Below are positions 11,455 to 22,622 of a stretch of DNA of 64,000 bases, piece by piece. The stretch is taken from NCBI GenBank assembly GCA_964036045.1, contig OZ038383.1:91857086-91921085 (forward strand). Reading direction: 5' to 3'. The translations under genes were made by a program, and so were the position numbers. Origin of the DNA: Eutreptiella sp. 'Long Island Sound 2002'. Taxonomy: Eukaryota; Euglenozoa; Euglenophyceae; Eutreptiales; Eutreptiaceae. Within the stretch, counting starts at the first letter, position 1; every line of letters begins with the position of its first letter. The notes under the pieces are model-generated. The model saw only the letters and a list, made by a program, of their open reading frames with translations, searched no databases and was not told where the DNA came from.

Positions 11455-12918
11455 TTTGGCATATTGTACCCAATCAGCAGGGCTAAGGCATAGGGTCCAT
11501 GATCCCAGACCCCAGATCCAGCCATACCTCAGGGTAACGTCCCTTTGGTGTCCCAACACCACCTCCCTTATGGGGGGCTGGCACCCCGAAGGGTCCAACC
11601 CCCTGGCGCCGCCTTCATGCGGGGTATATCCCGCCGTACCGGCCTGTATTCCTCCGGCGCGACTCGTAGGTCGCTGCCTGGGTACTGTCCTTGCGGGGGG
11701 TCCAAAATTGGCATAAAAGACCTGAAAAACTGGTCCCCTCGCTGGGCGCGCCATGCTCTGCCTTCCTCAGGGTCAGTCACCCACTGTTCTTCAGGATATT
11801 GGTGGGGCTGCCCTGGTCAAGGCTTTCCCCCTCCCTTTGTGGTCACTCACCCCTTGAGGTTACCACCAGTCATCCAGTCATCTGCATACTTACCCCTCCC
11901 ACTCCCCTCCCCAAGGGTTTCTAGCGCTTCGCGCCACTCCAACCCCTCCTTGGCACTGTGCCTTGCCGTGGTGCTCACGGTTTACCTGATCCCTTCGTTT
12001 CTGGTTGCCCCACTTGCGCAGATATGCGCTCCGGTCGCCCTTAGCCCACTACTCCCATCATCGGCCACATCCTGTGCAGCCTCCGGGCTGGGAAGTGCCA
12101 TGTGGATACCCACACAGCACCCGGCTCAGTGTGACAGTAATGTCCCACTGGTGATAGGACGTGGGGCTCCCTTCCACTCTGTGACCTGGCACTCCCATGG
12201 CACCATAGCTGGCACATGCGCTGGGGGGGGGGTCCCCACAGGGGCAGGGCGTCCTGGTCTACCCCTCACTACTGCAGGTCCATGGCACTCAGTCGTTGGC
12301 ACCAATGAGGCATTGAAGAATGAGGTACAGGTCCCATACCAACCTGGGTTTTCGCCTGCGGCACTTAACCTTAAAGGGGGGGGCAGGTTCTGATGCTGAA
12401 ACTGGTGACCTATCTTGACGACGAGCTGCCCCGGTCGCGGTCCACCCCTAAAGGGCATTTCTATCCACCCACGGACTGAGAAAGGAAGTGAAAGAAACTG
12501 GACACAGGCCGATTGCAATGGCTCAGGCCCCACATCACCAGGGCTGCAGATTTTCTGGGGCTCTGGCGATCATAGGCTGACATACCCCTATAGACACTCA
12601 GAATCGGCCATTGCACTGATTCCTATGTACAACAGTGGCATAGACCGGTTGCGACGGCTCGAGCCCAACATGGATCAATCCTGCTGACAAACACAAAAAG
12701 TAACACCCTGCAGGTCTGCTGGTTTCTGCTCCCGTCTGGTGGATCGCCGTTACCCACAGGGACCCCTATAAACATCCAGACTGGGCTGAAAACCAGAAAC
12801 CAGATCTGCGTATAACTCAATGCTCGTCTTGGCAGGGTAGTGCCACTCCCCGTAGGTCATCCGGTTGCACCTGAGTACAACCGCAGGCACGTCCCCCGCA
12901 TGGCGGATCCCAAGGGCT

Positions 12919-14115
12919 TCAGATCAGGTCGTAGCACTCGGGAGCGATGAATCCCCATAATTGTTGGAGGCGATTGAGCGAGCGTGGTGGCGCGGGCTGT
13001 GGAGCCTCCACAGGGCTGGGATTGATTGCCAGCATGTCCTGCATGGTCTTTGGGACCTCCTCAGGGCGGGGGCAAGTTGCCACAGTGCCCTGCTCGTTCG
13101 TGGTCGCCTTCTCGGCCTGCGCAGCTCCTGAGGGGGCGCATTGGGCATCCTTCTCGGCCTCCTTGACCCCTGAGCGGACATCCCTGAAGTTCAAGGGGTC
13201 ATTCACGGGGCTCTGCGGTTCAGCCGCGGTGGTCAACTCCATGAGCTCCTCTGGGGGGGCTGAAGGGAGATGATTTGGCCCCATCTCAACCCCGGCGGCG
13301 CACGGGGGGTCATTCAGGACCTCGGGGGCGTCGCTCAGGACTGTAAAGTCATCGGTGGCCGGCGACGGGGCCCTTGGGGCTGGTTCAGGCCCTTCACGTT
13401 GTCGTCAGCTCTTCACTTGTCGGCCTGCTCGACATCCTCTTCGGCGACGTCGGCGTGGTGTGCTCGTCCCCGTTGTTGGTGTACGCGGTTCCCATGATCT
13501 CTTTGATGAACTCGAAGGCGCCAGCCATTAGTGAGTTGGCGGCGACCATTGGGGCTGCCCTCCAACTGATGGGCGCCTCCAGGGCTGCGAGGGGGCGGCC
13601 ACTGAGATAGGGGCCTCCCCTTGGGGTGATTGAGGCGCCTGGCTCAGGGGGTGGTCCTGAGCTGGGGCTGCCGGGCTCGGCGGACGCAAGGAGGTCGGTA
13701 GGGGGGCGCTGACGGCCTCCTCCATCACTGAAATCCTCTTCTCCATCGACTCCAAGCGCTCCTCGATGGCCAGGGCTGGCCCGCATACCCGCAGGGCAGG
13801 ACCCAAGTCAATGACGAAGTCCTCCAAGATAGGGAGGCGCGCCATGCCGCATTGGATGGTGAGGCGCTCTCTCCCGGACTCTTCCAACTCCATGACGGCC
13901 TTGGTGAGGGCATCCATGGTCTCTTTGAAGTCCATCTCCGAGGGATTGACACTTTCCGAGGATAAGGGGCTTGATTTGCGCCTTACCGATGGCGCTCGGG
14001 ATGTGGGGCTGGTCGATGCTTCGATTTGCTGTTCCGGGGCTACCATCCCCAGGTCGACCTTCTCCAAGCCCATGCGGCCTCCTCCCTTGCACGCGTAGCA
14101 CAAGCAGAAGACCAC
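12919..14115 (-). pseudogene. Gag-like ORF of giant element, frameshifted
   Basis: This is the only coding-like region of the giant element. It starts inside the 5' LTR (ATG at 14115, MVFCLCYACKGGGRMGLEKV) and crosses into internal DNA at 14029. The first part has a probable coiled coil (KETMDALTKAVMELEESG, then EERLESMEKRISVMEEAV), followed by Pro/Ala-rich sequence. The natural-looking reading then moves to another frame (13394-13680: AFEFIKEIMG) and back again, ending at 12919 (LNRLQQLWGFIAPECYDLI). There is no zinc knuckle or protease motif. Position and composition suggest a degenerate gag, but no family match is claimed. Confidence 0.45.
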
Positions 14116-17100
14116 TCACATCCACATGAACTCAGTGAGCATCCATCGGGATTGCGAAATCAAAGCAATCCCTTTGAGGTCTAAACAACAAAGGAAAGAA
14201 AGCATGTACAAAAGGTCATAGGAACATGTAAAACCTCCAAAACATGTTCCGGTTAGGGTAAGGTACAGAAATCAACATAAGTCACAAAAGAAGAGGCATC
14301 AAGGCAGGAGAGGGGGGGACAAAGGGAGCCCACTTTCCCACTCAGCACATCCTGGGTAGCCTGATTCAGGATCCCCAAGGAGGAAGAACAAAACATGCAA
14401 AAACAACAAGACATCGGTAAGGCCCATTGGCTGTCAGAGGCTACCCTAGTGGGGGGGTTGTCATTCTCCACTCCCGGCACTACAGGACTTCAGAGGCGGG
14501 GGTCTAGTGCCTACACACTCACTCTCCATCTTCCCGAAATATCCCAACTCAAGTCCCCTTGGGGCAGGAGATAGCCCCACCACACCACCGTAGGGGGGGT
14601 GGTGGTCCTGGGTGCCTATAAGACTTAGGCCCCAAAAGTTCTGTGGAAAAGGGGGTAAAGTGGTAAATCACCCATACCACCTCAGGATCCCACATCCCAA
14701 AAGGAGACAAGGGTAGTTGGGGGTAGCCAAGACCTTCACCCTGACACACGGAGATGGGCAGGACCCAACTCCACACGGGCTCTGAGAACTAGCATGGGAA
14801 GCAGGGCACAAAAACGGGCAAAACCAAAAATGAGAGGTTACCCACTCCAACACACTCTCCCGCCAAGGCAAAGGGGATTCGAAGAATTCCATGTGGGCAC
14901 ATCCAAAGGGCATTAGTCAAACATTATGCCCACCAGATATCCAAGTCTGGCTCCCTGATACCGTGTCACTGTCACAAGTCTGGTAGGCTGCGCACTTTGG
15001 TGAAATTCCCCTTAAGTGAAAAACAAGGGAGAAAAGAATGCAAATAACTCCCGCATAGGGTCAGCCTAAGGTCCAGGGAAGTGCATGCACGAAGCATCTG
15101 GGGAGGAGTTGATTGTCCTCAAAGAGTTCGCCCTACCTCCCCCTCAGTTTAGAGCAAGCCAACAAACTCCAGTACCCACTTTTTGAGATCATTTTTGGGG
15201 ACCTCAAAAAGGGCTTATGCATACATTCCTGAGTCAGATTTGAAGTCCAAATTGAGGTGACATATGGGTTTGGTCCGTTCGCATAAGGGTAGGCCAAAAC
15301 CCGAGCACCACAAATATGGGAGATAGACACTGATGAGAGGCCATGGGTAAAATATTGGCCCAAATCAAGAAGATGGCCCAACTTTTTAATGGCCCAGAAG
15401 TGACCTCATGAAATTTGGTTTTTTCAACAAAATTCCACAGAAAATTCAAAACAGTGAACCTGTGTACCAGTAACCTTCCAACAAATGCTCAATACAACGT
15501 AGAGAGTACCATTGAAACATAGGAAAAGACCCCAAGGTCCAACCCCTCATAGGCTCTTTACTGTTTACCCGCCAAGTGACTACATGACAGGGTTGTTTTC
15601 AGGGTCCATAATGTACATCTCTGGGACCATGTAAAACGAATATCCTATACACTTGGCAGACTTGGTTCCAATGGATTGGGTAGGTGATAGAACATACCAA
15701 AACAAGTTCAAATACCTAACGTAGACACATTGGGGAGGTCTAGGGTCAAGTAACAAGGAGATTTGGCCCAGAGACCCAACTGAACCAAGTGAATGAAGTG
15801 AACACACAAAATTTGAAATCTCCAAAAGGCTTTGGAGATTTCAATGGTGTGGTAAGCCCAAAGTGAGTTATAACCAGGTAAAAGCATGCGCGTGGAGTGA
15901 AAAGCATGTTCGTACATTGGAATCATTGGATGGGTTCCAACTCAACATGTAGATGAAGATATGAGTTCAAAAAGTCAACCCATAACTGAGTAAATTTGGG
16001 CAATGTTCACATGACCAAATTTACTACAAGCAAAAATTGACCAAAACGGCACATAGAAAATTGGTCGTTGCGTAAAGACAAACTTGGGGGACAACCCATG
16101 ATGACCATATATCGATAGTAGTGATCATGGAGACCACGAATGATCGAAAGTTCGACCAAAAACTCAATAGTAGTGGATCTCCATGGTCACCACAAGTGAA
16201 CACATGAAAAATATAAAATTCAAGACACAATCACTAAAATTTATGTGTGGCCCTATGTACAATGAATCACGGCCGAACAAAGTGCATTAACGAAAGTAGA
16301 CACATGCCACAACACGCACAAACAACACTTAGACTCGAACTCGACGCAAGCTCGAAAAGTAGGCCCATGACAGGCCAAAAATGAGTGATTTTTGGCATAA
16401 AATGAATATGCCAAAATGGGCTCAAAAAAGTTTAAAATTTCGAACCAAAAGATAGTGAAAGTGTCGAAACGCAACTAAAACTGGAACATATATTGTTTGT
16501 ACTCACCAAGTACGAGCAAAATGATGTCTTACTTTTTTTCCATCGCCACTATATTTTGGAGATATAGTGGCGAACTTTGAGCACATGAAAACAAAGTGCT
16601 CAAAATGTCGAAACTAAAATTGACGCCAAAAATCACCAATGGCTCAAATGGACTCGAACCAAAGTGATAATGAAAGTAGAGACTTGCTGCTACGACACCA
16701 AAAAGAAATTACGGAAATCTCAATTTACGGTTAGGTTGAAGTGACTACATGAAATGCATAAGATATGCATGCCATGCCTAATCTAACAATGGGGGGTAAA
16801 CGAAAAAGGCACCGTAAGGTGCCGGCAACGATGCCTAAGCTATCCCTATACTTTAAATGGCTGGGCATCATGACGTTAGGGGGTTTTTGAAAATAGTGGC
16901 ACCAGAACCTGTACTTTTAATTCCCTATCATAAACTAAGTCTTGACTATTACAGCCGTGCAGTCAGAATTAATTCAGGTCAACAGGATGGACTTTCCGTA
17001 AAGGCCAGTTCATGGTCTCGCGATTTGGGTCGCCAGATCCCAACTGGCAGTTCGCCCGCGAATTGGCGCGACGCCGGTTCACCACCAGGCCGCTGCCAAT

Positions 17101-17434
17101 ATCTAACTTCTGTACCTATGCGAATTTAAGGCAAATTCGCATAGGTATCGACAGGGCAATTGATTCCCTAATGACTAATACAAAAGCGGCGGAAAAACAC
17201 GCCGAGTTCCCTGATATCCCTACTGCAGGCTCAAGTCAAAAGACCAATGAGAGGACAGGTTAAGGGGGGATGAAGGCTAACAATATCCCCTATCACATCC
17301 CATAGTGTGGGCCCCTAATAGGCTACACAAAGGGATGACGGGGGTCAGCACAAGGAGGAGTATGTGTCCCCATAACCAGGGATCAGGCCCCACAGGGGGG
17401 GCCGGGGGGCGCAGGGCATGAAGAAAACCAAACA
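14030..17434 (-). repeat. 5' LTR of giant element (3,405 bp)
   Basis: This is the right copy of the long repeat, with the same TGTTCCGG and CCAAACA ends as the left copy. It lacks the segment present at about 6966-7342 in the left copy. It keeps the 15-bp hairpin (17113-17147) and a 12-bp version of the other hairpin (16543-16573). Its lower-coordinate end carries the start of the gag-like frame. Its other end lies two bases from the small element's LTR. Confidence 0.7.
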
Positions 17435-17436
17435 TC

Positions 17437-18205
17437 TTTTCATTTTTGGAAATGATTGAACTTTAAATTTTTTTCCTCTTGAAACCTATCCAAGTTTTCC
17501 TTCAAATATCCCAAAAATACACCCCAAATGCAACCACAAAAGGCGACTGAAACATACTACGTGTTCGACGAAATCACGGGAGTGATTTCAAAACGGTCTC
17601 TTTCATGTCCTAAGAAGATATGAACAAAGGGGGACATATAAGAATGAAATATGACCAAAACAATGCATAAATGCAACATGAACACGGGTCTCCCCCCAAC
17701 GCGTGGTGCCGGTGCACCGACGCGTTTGGAAACCCAATCAGCATATGCATGCAAAGCCCAACTGATGGGCTTTCATTTGGTGTGCTTACATTCAGGATCT
17801 GAGCAACCTGTGTTTTTATAACAAATCACGAACATGACCTACTTGGGCTAAAAAAAACTAGCACGGATCGGCACCGCGATAGTGCCGTAACATTTGCTTG
17901 TGTCTCAAACTGATATAGAATTAATCTAAACAATAAAACTGATTGAAATATCTTAAAAATCGTCAGAAATCGACAATTTCTGGATCAGCGCGCGGGATCT
18001 CAGGACTGGTCGTCGCCGACCCAAACTCAGTTTTATAGTACAGAAAATGGTGAAAACACCATCAGTGTAAAACTACACAAATTTCTGATTGACTGATACC
18101 AACACTGTCCAAAACAGTGCTGAGATAGCCCATTTCAGTTTGTACACATATATCAGGAAAATACACTGAAAAAAGCGAAAATATAGGTTGCACGAAAACC
18201 TTACA
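17437..18205 (-). repeat. 3' LTR of small element (about 769 bp)
   Basis: It matches 19426-20192 along its length with scattered substitutions. Its lower-coordinate end abuts the giant element's LTR with two bases between. The higher end, TTACA, is followed by the polypurine-tract module. Confidence 0.7.
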
Positions 18206-18385
18206 CTCCCCTCCCAAGTCCTGAGACACATCTCAGGCTGAAAAGCACAAAGAAGGTGCACTGCAACAACAAAATTGGGTGGGAAAAATGCAAAGCATTT
18301 GGGTCGGGAGTTAACCACGCAACTGAATTGCTCCATCGGTTAACACTCCCCTCCCAAGCTCAGAAACACCCACAGAAAATGGGTG
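18206..18385 (-). promoter_or_regulatory. Two polypurine-tract/hairpin modules (small element)
   Basis: CTCCCCTCCC (18206-18215) is followed by the hairpin CCTGAG/CTCAGG (18220-18237). The pattern repeats at 18346-18355 with the hairpin CACCCA/TGGGTG (18367-18385). Module spacing is 140 bp. The stretch between them (18216-18345) ends in GTTAACC...GGTTAACA and resembles the corresponding stretch of the giant element in layout: GGTG near 30-50, GGGTGGG in the middle, and ACA at the end. Confidence 0.6.
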
Positions 18386-19006
18386 CTTTTGTGGCTGAAT
18401 CTATGAAGATAAGCCGAGGAGCAATAAAAAAACACAGATTTTTACTTTGATCCCGGACCTGGGATTTTAGGAGGCACCGCTGGGTTCCGGTACCCGCATG
18501 TAATGTACATGTCTACACACACACCACTCATGGCACTCACAAGTGCCTCACACATAGGGTCCTCTGACCCCCAGGCTCAATCACAGTAAAATTTCTGCAA
18601 TCCTGGACAGAGATTAATCATGAAAAAATGACCTCTGCACAGAATTTAAAATAAAAAATAGTGGAAAAAAAATAGTGAACAAACAAAAAATAAAAAAATG
18701 CACTTCTGAGATGTCCTGACCCTAAAACCAAAGACAACACAAAGCAAATCAGAAAAATTCACAGCTTGTAAAATCATCCACTGATCATATAAGATAATAC
18801 AGAAATAACCAATAAGACCATTTCTCATGGCCATTAGTTATTATGATTACAATTAAGGTCACCAATCTTCTTGGCCCATACCATGAATTATTTTTTCTGA
18901 AATCTTCATATTTTTGACTTCCAACTTGACCACTTCGTAATCTGCAGGATGTGGGCAGCGCTGTCGTCCTTGCTGGAGGTTGAGAACTCACCAATGATCA
19001 TGATAT

Positions 19007-19130
19007 AATCTTGAGAACCATCCAAAGGTCCATGGCACTTTGTTCACGGCACCTACATGAAGTAATCAATCTTGAGAACCATCCAAAGGTCCATGGCACT
19101 TTGTCCATGGCACCCAACTCGAGTAATCAA
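19007..19130. repeat. 61-bp tandem repeat, two copies
   Basis: Units begin AATCTTGAGAACCATCCAAA at 19007 and 19068. Each carries the TCCATGGCACTTTG...GGCACC double motif found also in the giant element's internal region. Confidence 0.85.
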
Positions 19131-19425
19131 ATGAAAACTATCACGCGCTGACACCATTGGGATAATCGCGCTGCAACTTGTTCTTCAGCGGTACGCACTC
19201 CGAGCGCGATGCTGAAGGTCTCCTTGGTCGTCAATGTCCTTGTAATAGGGCTCAAAGTAGTCAAATGGTCCTCAAATGGTGTAGGCACCAAGGACCTTCT
19301 TGAACATGATTTCGGGGTTTACCAACTGCTCCAAAGATCTCGTCGACGATGTTTGCGTCGTCGTGGTCGTCGTTTCCAACGTTGTCGTCGTCGTCGTCGT
19401 CATCGTTGAGGGCGTTTCGAAATTT

Positions 19426-20192
19426 TTTTCATTTTTGGAAATGATTGATCTTGAACTTGTTTTCCTTGAAACTTATCCAAGTTTTCCTTCAAATATCCCA
19501 AAAATACACCCCGAATGCAACCACAAAAGGCGACGGAAACATACTACGTGTTCGACGAAATCACGGGAGTGATTTCGAAACGGTCCCTTTCATGTCCTAA
19601 GAAGATATGAACAAAGGGGGACATATAACAATGAAATATGACCAAAACAATGCATAAATGCAACATGAACACGGGTCTCCCCCCAACGCGTGGTGCCGGT
19701 GCACCGACGCGTTTGGAAACCCAATCAGCATATGCATGCAAAGCCAAACTAATGGGCTTTCATTTGGTGTGCTTACATTCAGGATCTGAGCAACCTGTGT
19801 TTTTATAAAAAATCACGAACATGACCTACTTGGGCCAAAAGAAACTAGCACGGATCGGCACCGCGATAGTGCCGTAACATTCGCTTGTGTCTAAAACGGA
19901 TATAGAATTAATCTAAACAATAAAACTGATTGAAATATCTTAAAAATCGTCAGAAATCAACAATTTCTGGATCGGCGCGCGCGATCTCAGGACTGGCCGT
20001 CGCCGACCCAAACTCAGTTTTATAGTACAGAAAATGGTGAAAACACCATCAGTGTAAAACTACACAAATTCCTGATTGACTGATACCAACACTGTCCAAA
20101 ACAGTGCTGAGATAGCCGATTTCAGTTTGTACACCTATATCAGGAAAATACACTGAAAAAAGCGAAAATATAGGTTGCACGAAAACCTTACA
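19426..20192 (-). repeat. 5' LTR of small element (about 767 bp)
   Basis: This is the right-hand copy, ending CCTTACA at 20192 and followed at once by GC-rich DNA (AGCACGCC). No primer-binding site of the TGG type is visible just inside the LTR, so either the inner boundary or the copy is degenerate. Confidence 0.7.
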
Positions 20193-20193
20193 A

Positions 20194-21138
20194 GCACGCC
20201 GCAAACCCCCCCCAACCAGCACCGGTGCCCTCGGACCTCCGGGAAGAGGTCCTCCTCAACCTAGAACCGGACTCCAACCCAAAACCAGACCCCAAGCAAA
20301 ACTGGAACCCAAACAACAAGACGGCCCGCAGCAGCACCACCACCACCACCAGCACCAACAACATTACCAAAACCACCCCACACAGCCCCAAAAACCACAT
20401 AAAGTACGACGGAAGCAGAAGCAACCCCACCCTGACCCAAATCCTAACCCAAACCAAAGCCAGGACCCTCCACCCACCACATCCCCAGCACCCCTCCGCC
20501 GAGCGAGAGCCGCCACGACAGAGGCGGCCACCCAACACGACCCTGTCCAAACCCTCGTCAACATTCCCATCTCCAAGCGCCCCGTCATCCACCCCCCACA
20601 AACAACCACCGCCGCCGGCCAGACCGACCCCGGGACGGGGGAACCCCCGACCGCCGTCGCCATTAAGCCCGGCCCCCAACCCGCCTTCACTACCCACCAA
20701 GCCGTACGGCCCTAGGGGCTGCAAACAATGCCCGACCCCCAAGCCCCACCCGAACGCCAAGGGATCCTCGGGGCATACCCACAGCACCATCGACACCACT
20801 ACCAGCGCCACCGCCACCAAGTCCTACACCACCACCCCCACCACCACTACCACTACCACTACCACTGGTTATCACCCTACCCCATCGGGCCGCAACCCCC
20901 CGTGCACGAGCAACACAAGCGCATGGGATGGCAGCACCACCCATCGGGCGCTCCAGCCCACTACTCCGCCTCCCACCAGGGGCCGCCCCCCCCATACCAA
21001 GAACCGTATCCGCCCGGCAACCACGTCGACGCCGAAGGGGCCCGCCAGGCCCGCCCCCACGCGGGGCAGCCACTCGACCCGTACCACCAGCCGACATCGC
21101 CGCCGCACCCCTACGTGGCTGATCAATGGAGGGTGTAG
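20194..21138 (+). pseudogene. Pro/Gln/His-rich ORF, unknown, one stop
   Basis: One reading frame is open from the first bases after the small element's LTR to 21138, broken only by TAG at 20713-20715. It encodes Gln/His/Pro-rich sequence with poly-His runs (from CAC/CAG repeats near 20333-20352 and 20830-20862), a patch NIPISKRPVIHPP and a C-terminal PYPIGPQPPVHEQ segment. Two later pieces in the same frame (to 22380) may belong to the same gene. Composition would suit a LINE ORF1 or a nucleic-acid-binding protein, but no domain is identifiable. It has no start codon here, so an N-terminus may have been displaced by the LTR insertions. Confidence 0.35.
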
Positions 21139-21355
21139 GACTTCCCTCCCCCCGCCCCCAGTACCAGGCGGAACCACTCGAGGCCCCCCAGGCCCCGCCG
21201 ACGCCTCCTGACTGGCCCGACTCGCCCCGCGACGAGGCCTGGTCCCGCAAACGGCGGCGCTCCTGCTCCCCCCCCCCGCGCGGCGCACCCGCGCCCGACT
21301 CTCACGCTCCCCACAGCGCCGACGCGCCTGGACCGCTCACTCGCGCCGCTCCTGC

Positions 21356-21675
21356 TCCCCGAGGCGCCGCCACGACCCCCCAGGGCCCCGTTCCCGCCAC
21401 TCCGGCTCCCTCGGGCGCCGCCACGCACGCCACTGCCTTCCCATGTCCACGTCCCCTGCCTTCACGAGCAGCACAGCGCTTCCCGTTCCCCGTGCCACCC
21501 ATACGCATCCGCCATCCCCAGGCCCCGCCACCGCCGCTCCCGCTCCCCTGGGTGCCGCCACGCCCGCCACCGCCGTCCCATGTCCACATCCCCTTCCCCC
21601 CACGAACAGTAGCGAGCTTCCCATTCCTCGCGCCGCCTGTACGAATCCTGCACCCCCAGCTGCCGCCATCGCCAC
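21356..21675 (+). repeat. 139-bp imperfect tandem repeat
   Basis: Two units (about 21399-21536 and 21537-21675) and part of a third upstream share GGCGCCGCCACG, CCCATGTCCAC, CCACCCATACG and CCCCAGGCCCCGCC-type words in the same order. The repeat is GC-rich and lies between the two GC-rich ORF segments. Confidence 0.6.
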
Positions 21676-21693
21676 TCCAGAACCTCGAGCTCG

Positions 21694-22380
21694 GTGCCCT
21701 CCCCCCATCAGGCCCCCGCCAACCTCGCCTGGTGGTCTGCCCCCACCTTGCAGGAGCTCCGCCGCTGGGTGAAGTGGGCCGGGGGAGCGGGAAGGCGAGA
21801 AGGGGTGCACATGTTGCACACGTTCGAGGAGATCCGCACCCGCACCCCTGCAAACCACAGCGAGGCTGCTCTAGAGGCCACCATGCCGCAGGCGGCATGG
21901 GAAGCCCTCCTCCGGGACGTGGTCCAGGCCCTCCGCCCCCCCCACACCCCCGAAACCCTCTGCCAGTGGCTCCACACCACCAACTCCCAGGCATGGGCCA
22001 TCGGCGCCCCACAGGCCCCCCCCCCCACCCCTCAACAACCACACCGGGAAGAGAAAGGGCAGGGGCAAGGGAAGGGCAAGGGGAGCGAAAGGACAGCCCG
22101 TCAAGGGGGCGGAGAGAAGCCCAAGGTAGCAGGCAGGCGCCCACAGGGACAGGGCACCCAGGGCGACACAACAGGGGGGCAAGAAACCATCAACGGGCCA
22201 GGAAGGGGAAGGACCAGGGGCCGTGACACAGAGGGACAGGCGCAACGAGGGGCACCAGGGCGCAAACACAGGAAAGGCACGCCACAACGGAAAGCAAGCA
22301 CCGCCCCACCCCCAGCCAACACCGCGCGACCCCCGGAGCCGCACGCCAGCCAAGACTCGCCGCCGAAGCACAAAACCTGA
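21694..22380 (+). CDS. Hypothetical ORF: helical domain and basic Gly/Lys tail
   Basis: This is a 228-codon frame, in the same frame as 20194-21138. Residues 10-110 look folded: WWSAPTLQELRRWVKWAGG, HMLHTFEEIRTRT, AAWEALLRDVVQALR and TPETLCQWLHTTNSQAW. Residues 120-228 are a low-complexity Gly/Gln/Lys/Arg tail that could bind nucleic acid. I do not recognise a family. It may be the C-terminal half of a LINE ORF1-like protein together with the upstream Pro-rich frame. Confidence 0.4.
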   Translation: MPSPHQAPANLAWWSAPTLQELRRWVKWAGGAGRREGVHMLHTFEEIRTRTPANHSEAALEATMPQAAWEALLRDVVQALRPPHTPETLCQWLHTTNSQAWAIGAPQAPPPTPQQPHREEKGQGQGKGKGSERTARQGGGEKPKVAGRRPQGQGTQGDTTGGQETINGPGRGRTRGRDTEGQAQRGAPGRKHRKGTPQRKASTAPPPANTARPPEPHASQDSPPKHKT

Positions 22381-22622
22381 CGCCGCACTAACCGCACCGG
22401 CTCATGCCCACCCTAGGAAGCCGTTTTGCCCAGGTAGAGTTGCACAGGAAAATTGATGTTTGCACGCAGTTACACTACAGTTTTGCCAGTTGCACAGAAT
22501 TGCACTGCAGTTGCACAGTGCAATCCCTGTGCGACCGCGCTGGCGCCGCCGTCGCGACTGCCGCCGTCGCTGCCGCATTCTAAATTTCACGGGGCATTTA
22601 CTACCCATCCGCCAGATTTGCA
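22381..22622. other. Spacer rich in TTGCAC words
   Basis: There is no gene here. From about 22440 the base composition drops from GC-rich to mixed, and TTGCAC/GTTGCACAG words repeat at 22450-22525. This marks the start of the 22.4-28.5 kb block. Confidence 0.5.

Larger units (their letters stand above)
8220..12918. other. Internal region of giant element, no gene seen
   Basis: I found no retroviral or host domain here on either strand. The frames are short and mutually overlapping. Visible structure includes a 31-bp tandem repeat (9867-9935, with a third partial copy at 10570-10593), two copies of a TCCATGGCAC-type dyad (11428-11454 and 12277-12303), and GC-rich hairpin-prone DNA near 11570-11700. 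Confidence 0.55.
4274..17434 (-). mobile_element. Giant LTR retroelement without pol (LARD-like)
   Basis: Two long direct repeats, 4274-8055 and 14030-17434, enclose 6.0 kb of internal DNA. Both begin TGTTCCGG and end CCAAACA on the plus strand, so on the minus strand the LTRs read TGTTTGG...GGAACA, with TGTT/AACA inverted ends. A CTCCCCTCCC tract (a polypurine tract on the minus strand) lies directly inside the left repeat, which makes the element minus-oriented with its 3' LTR on the left. The only coding-like part is a broken gag-like frame at the 5' internal end. I found no protease, reverse transcriptase or integrase, as in large retrotransposon derivatives mobilised in trans. No target-site duplication is visible: left flank ACAGC, right flank TCTTT. 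There is no TGG-type primer site right after the 5' LTR. Confidence 0.65.
17437..20192 (-). mobile_element. Small non-autonomous LTR element
   Basis: Direct repeats at 17437-18205 and 19426-20192 enclose 1.2 kb. Both end CCTTACA on the plus strand, so the minus-strand LTR starts TGTAAGG. A GGGAGGGGAG polypurine tract lies next to the left LTR (18206-18215), so the element is minus-oriented. Internal DNA (18386-19425) holds a 61-bp tandem repeat and a GTC microsatellite (about 19370-19405) but no recognisable retroviral protein. The inner LTR ends are less clear, with shared sequence beginning TTTTCATTTTTGG. I see no target-site duplication. Confidence 0.65.

Noticed and set aside
18310-18345. 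Possible tRNA or tRNA-derived SINE
   Set aside because: On the minus strand there is a weak A-box-like stretch, but no B box, no cloverleaf and no CCA-end counterpart could be found.
20188-20820. 210-codon minus-strand frame rich in Gly/Val/Leu
   Set aside because: It is the complement of the Pro/Gln/His-rich plus frame. The hydrophobic look comes from the T-poor plus strand and no domain is visible.
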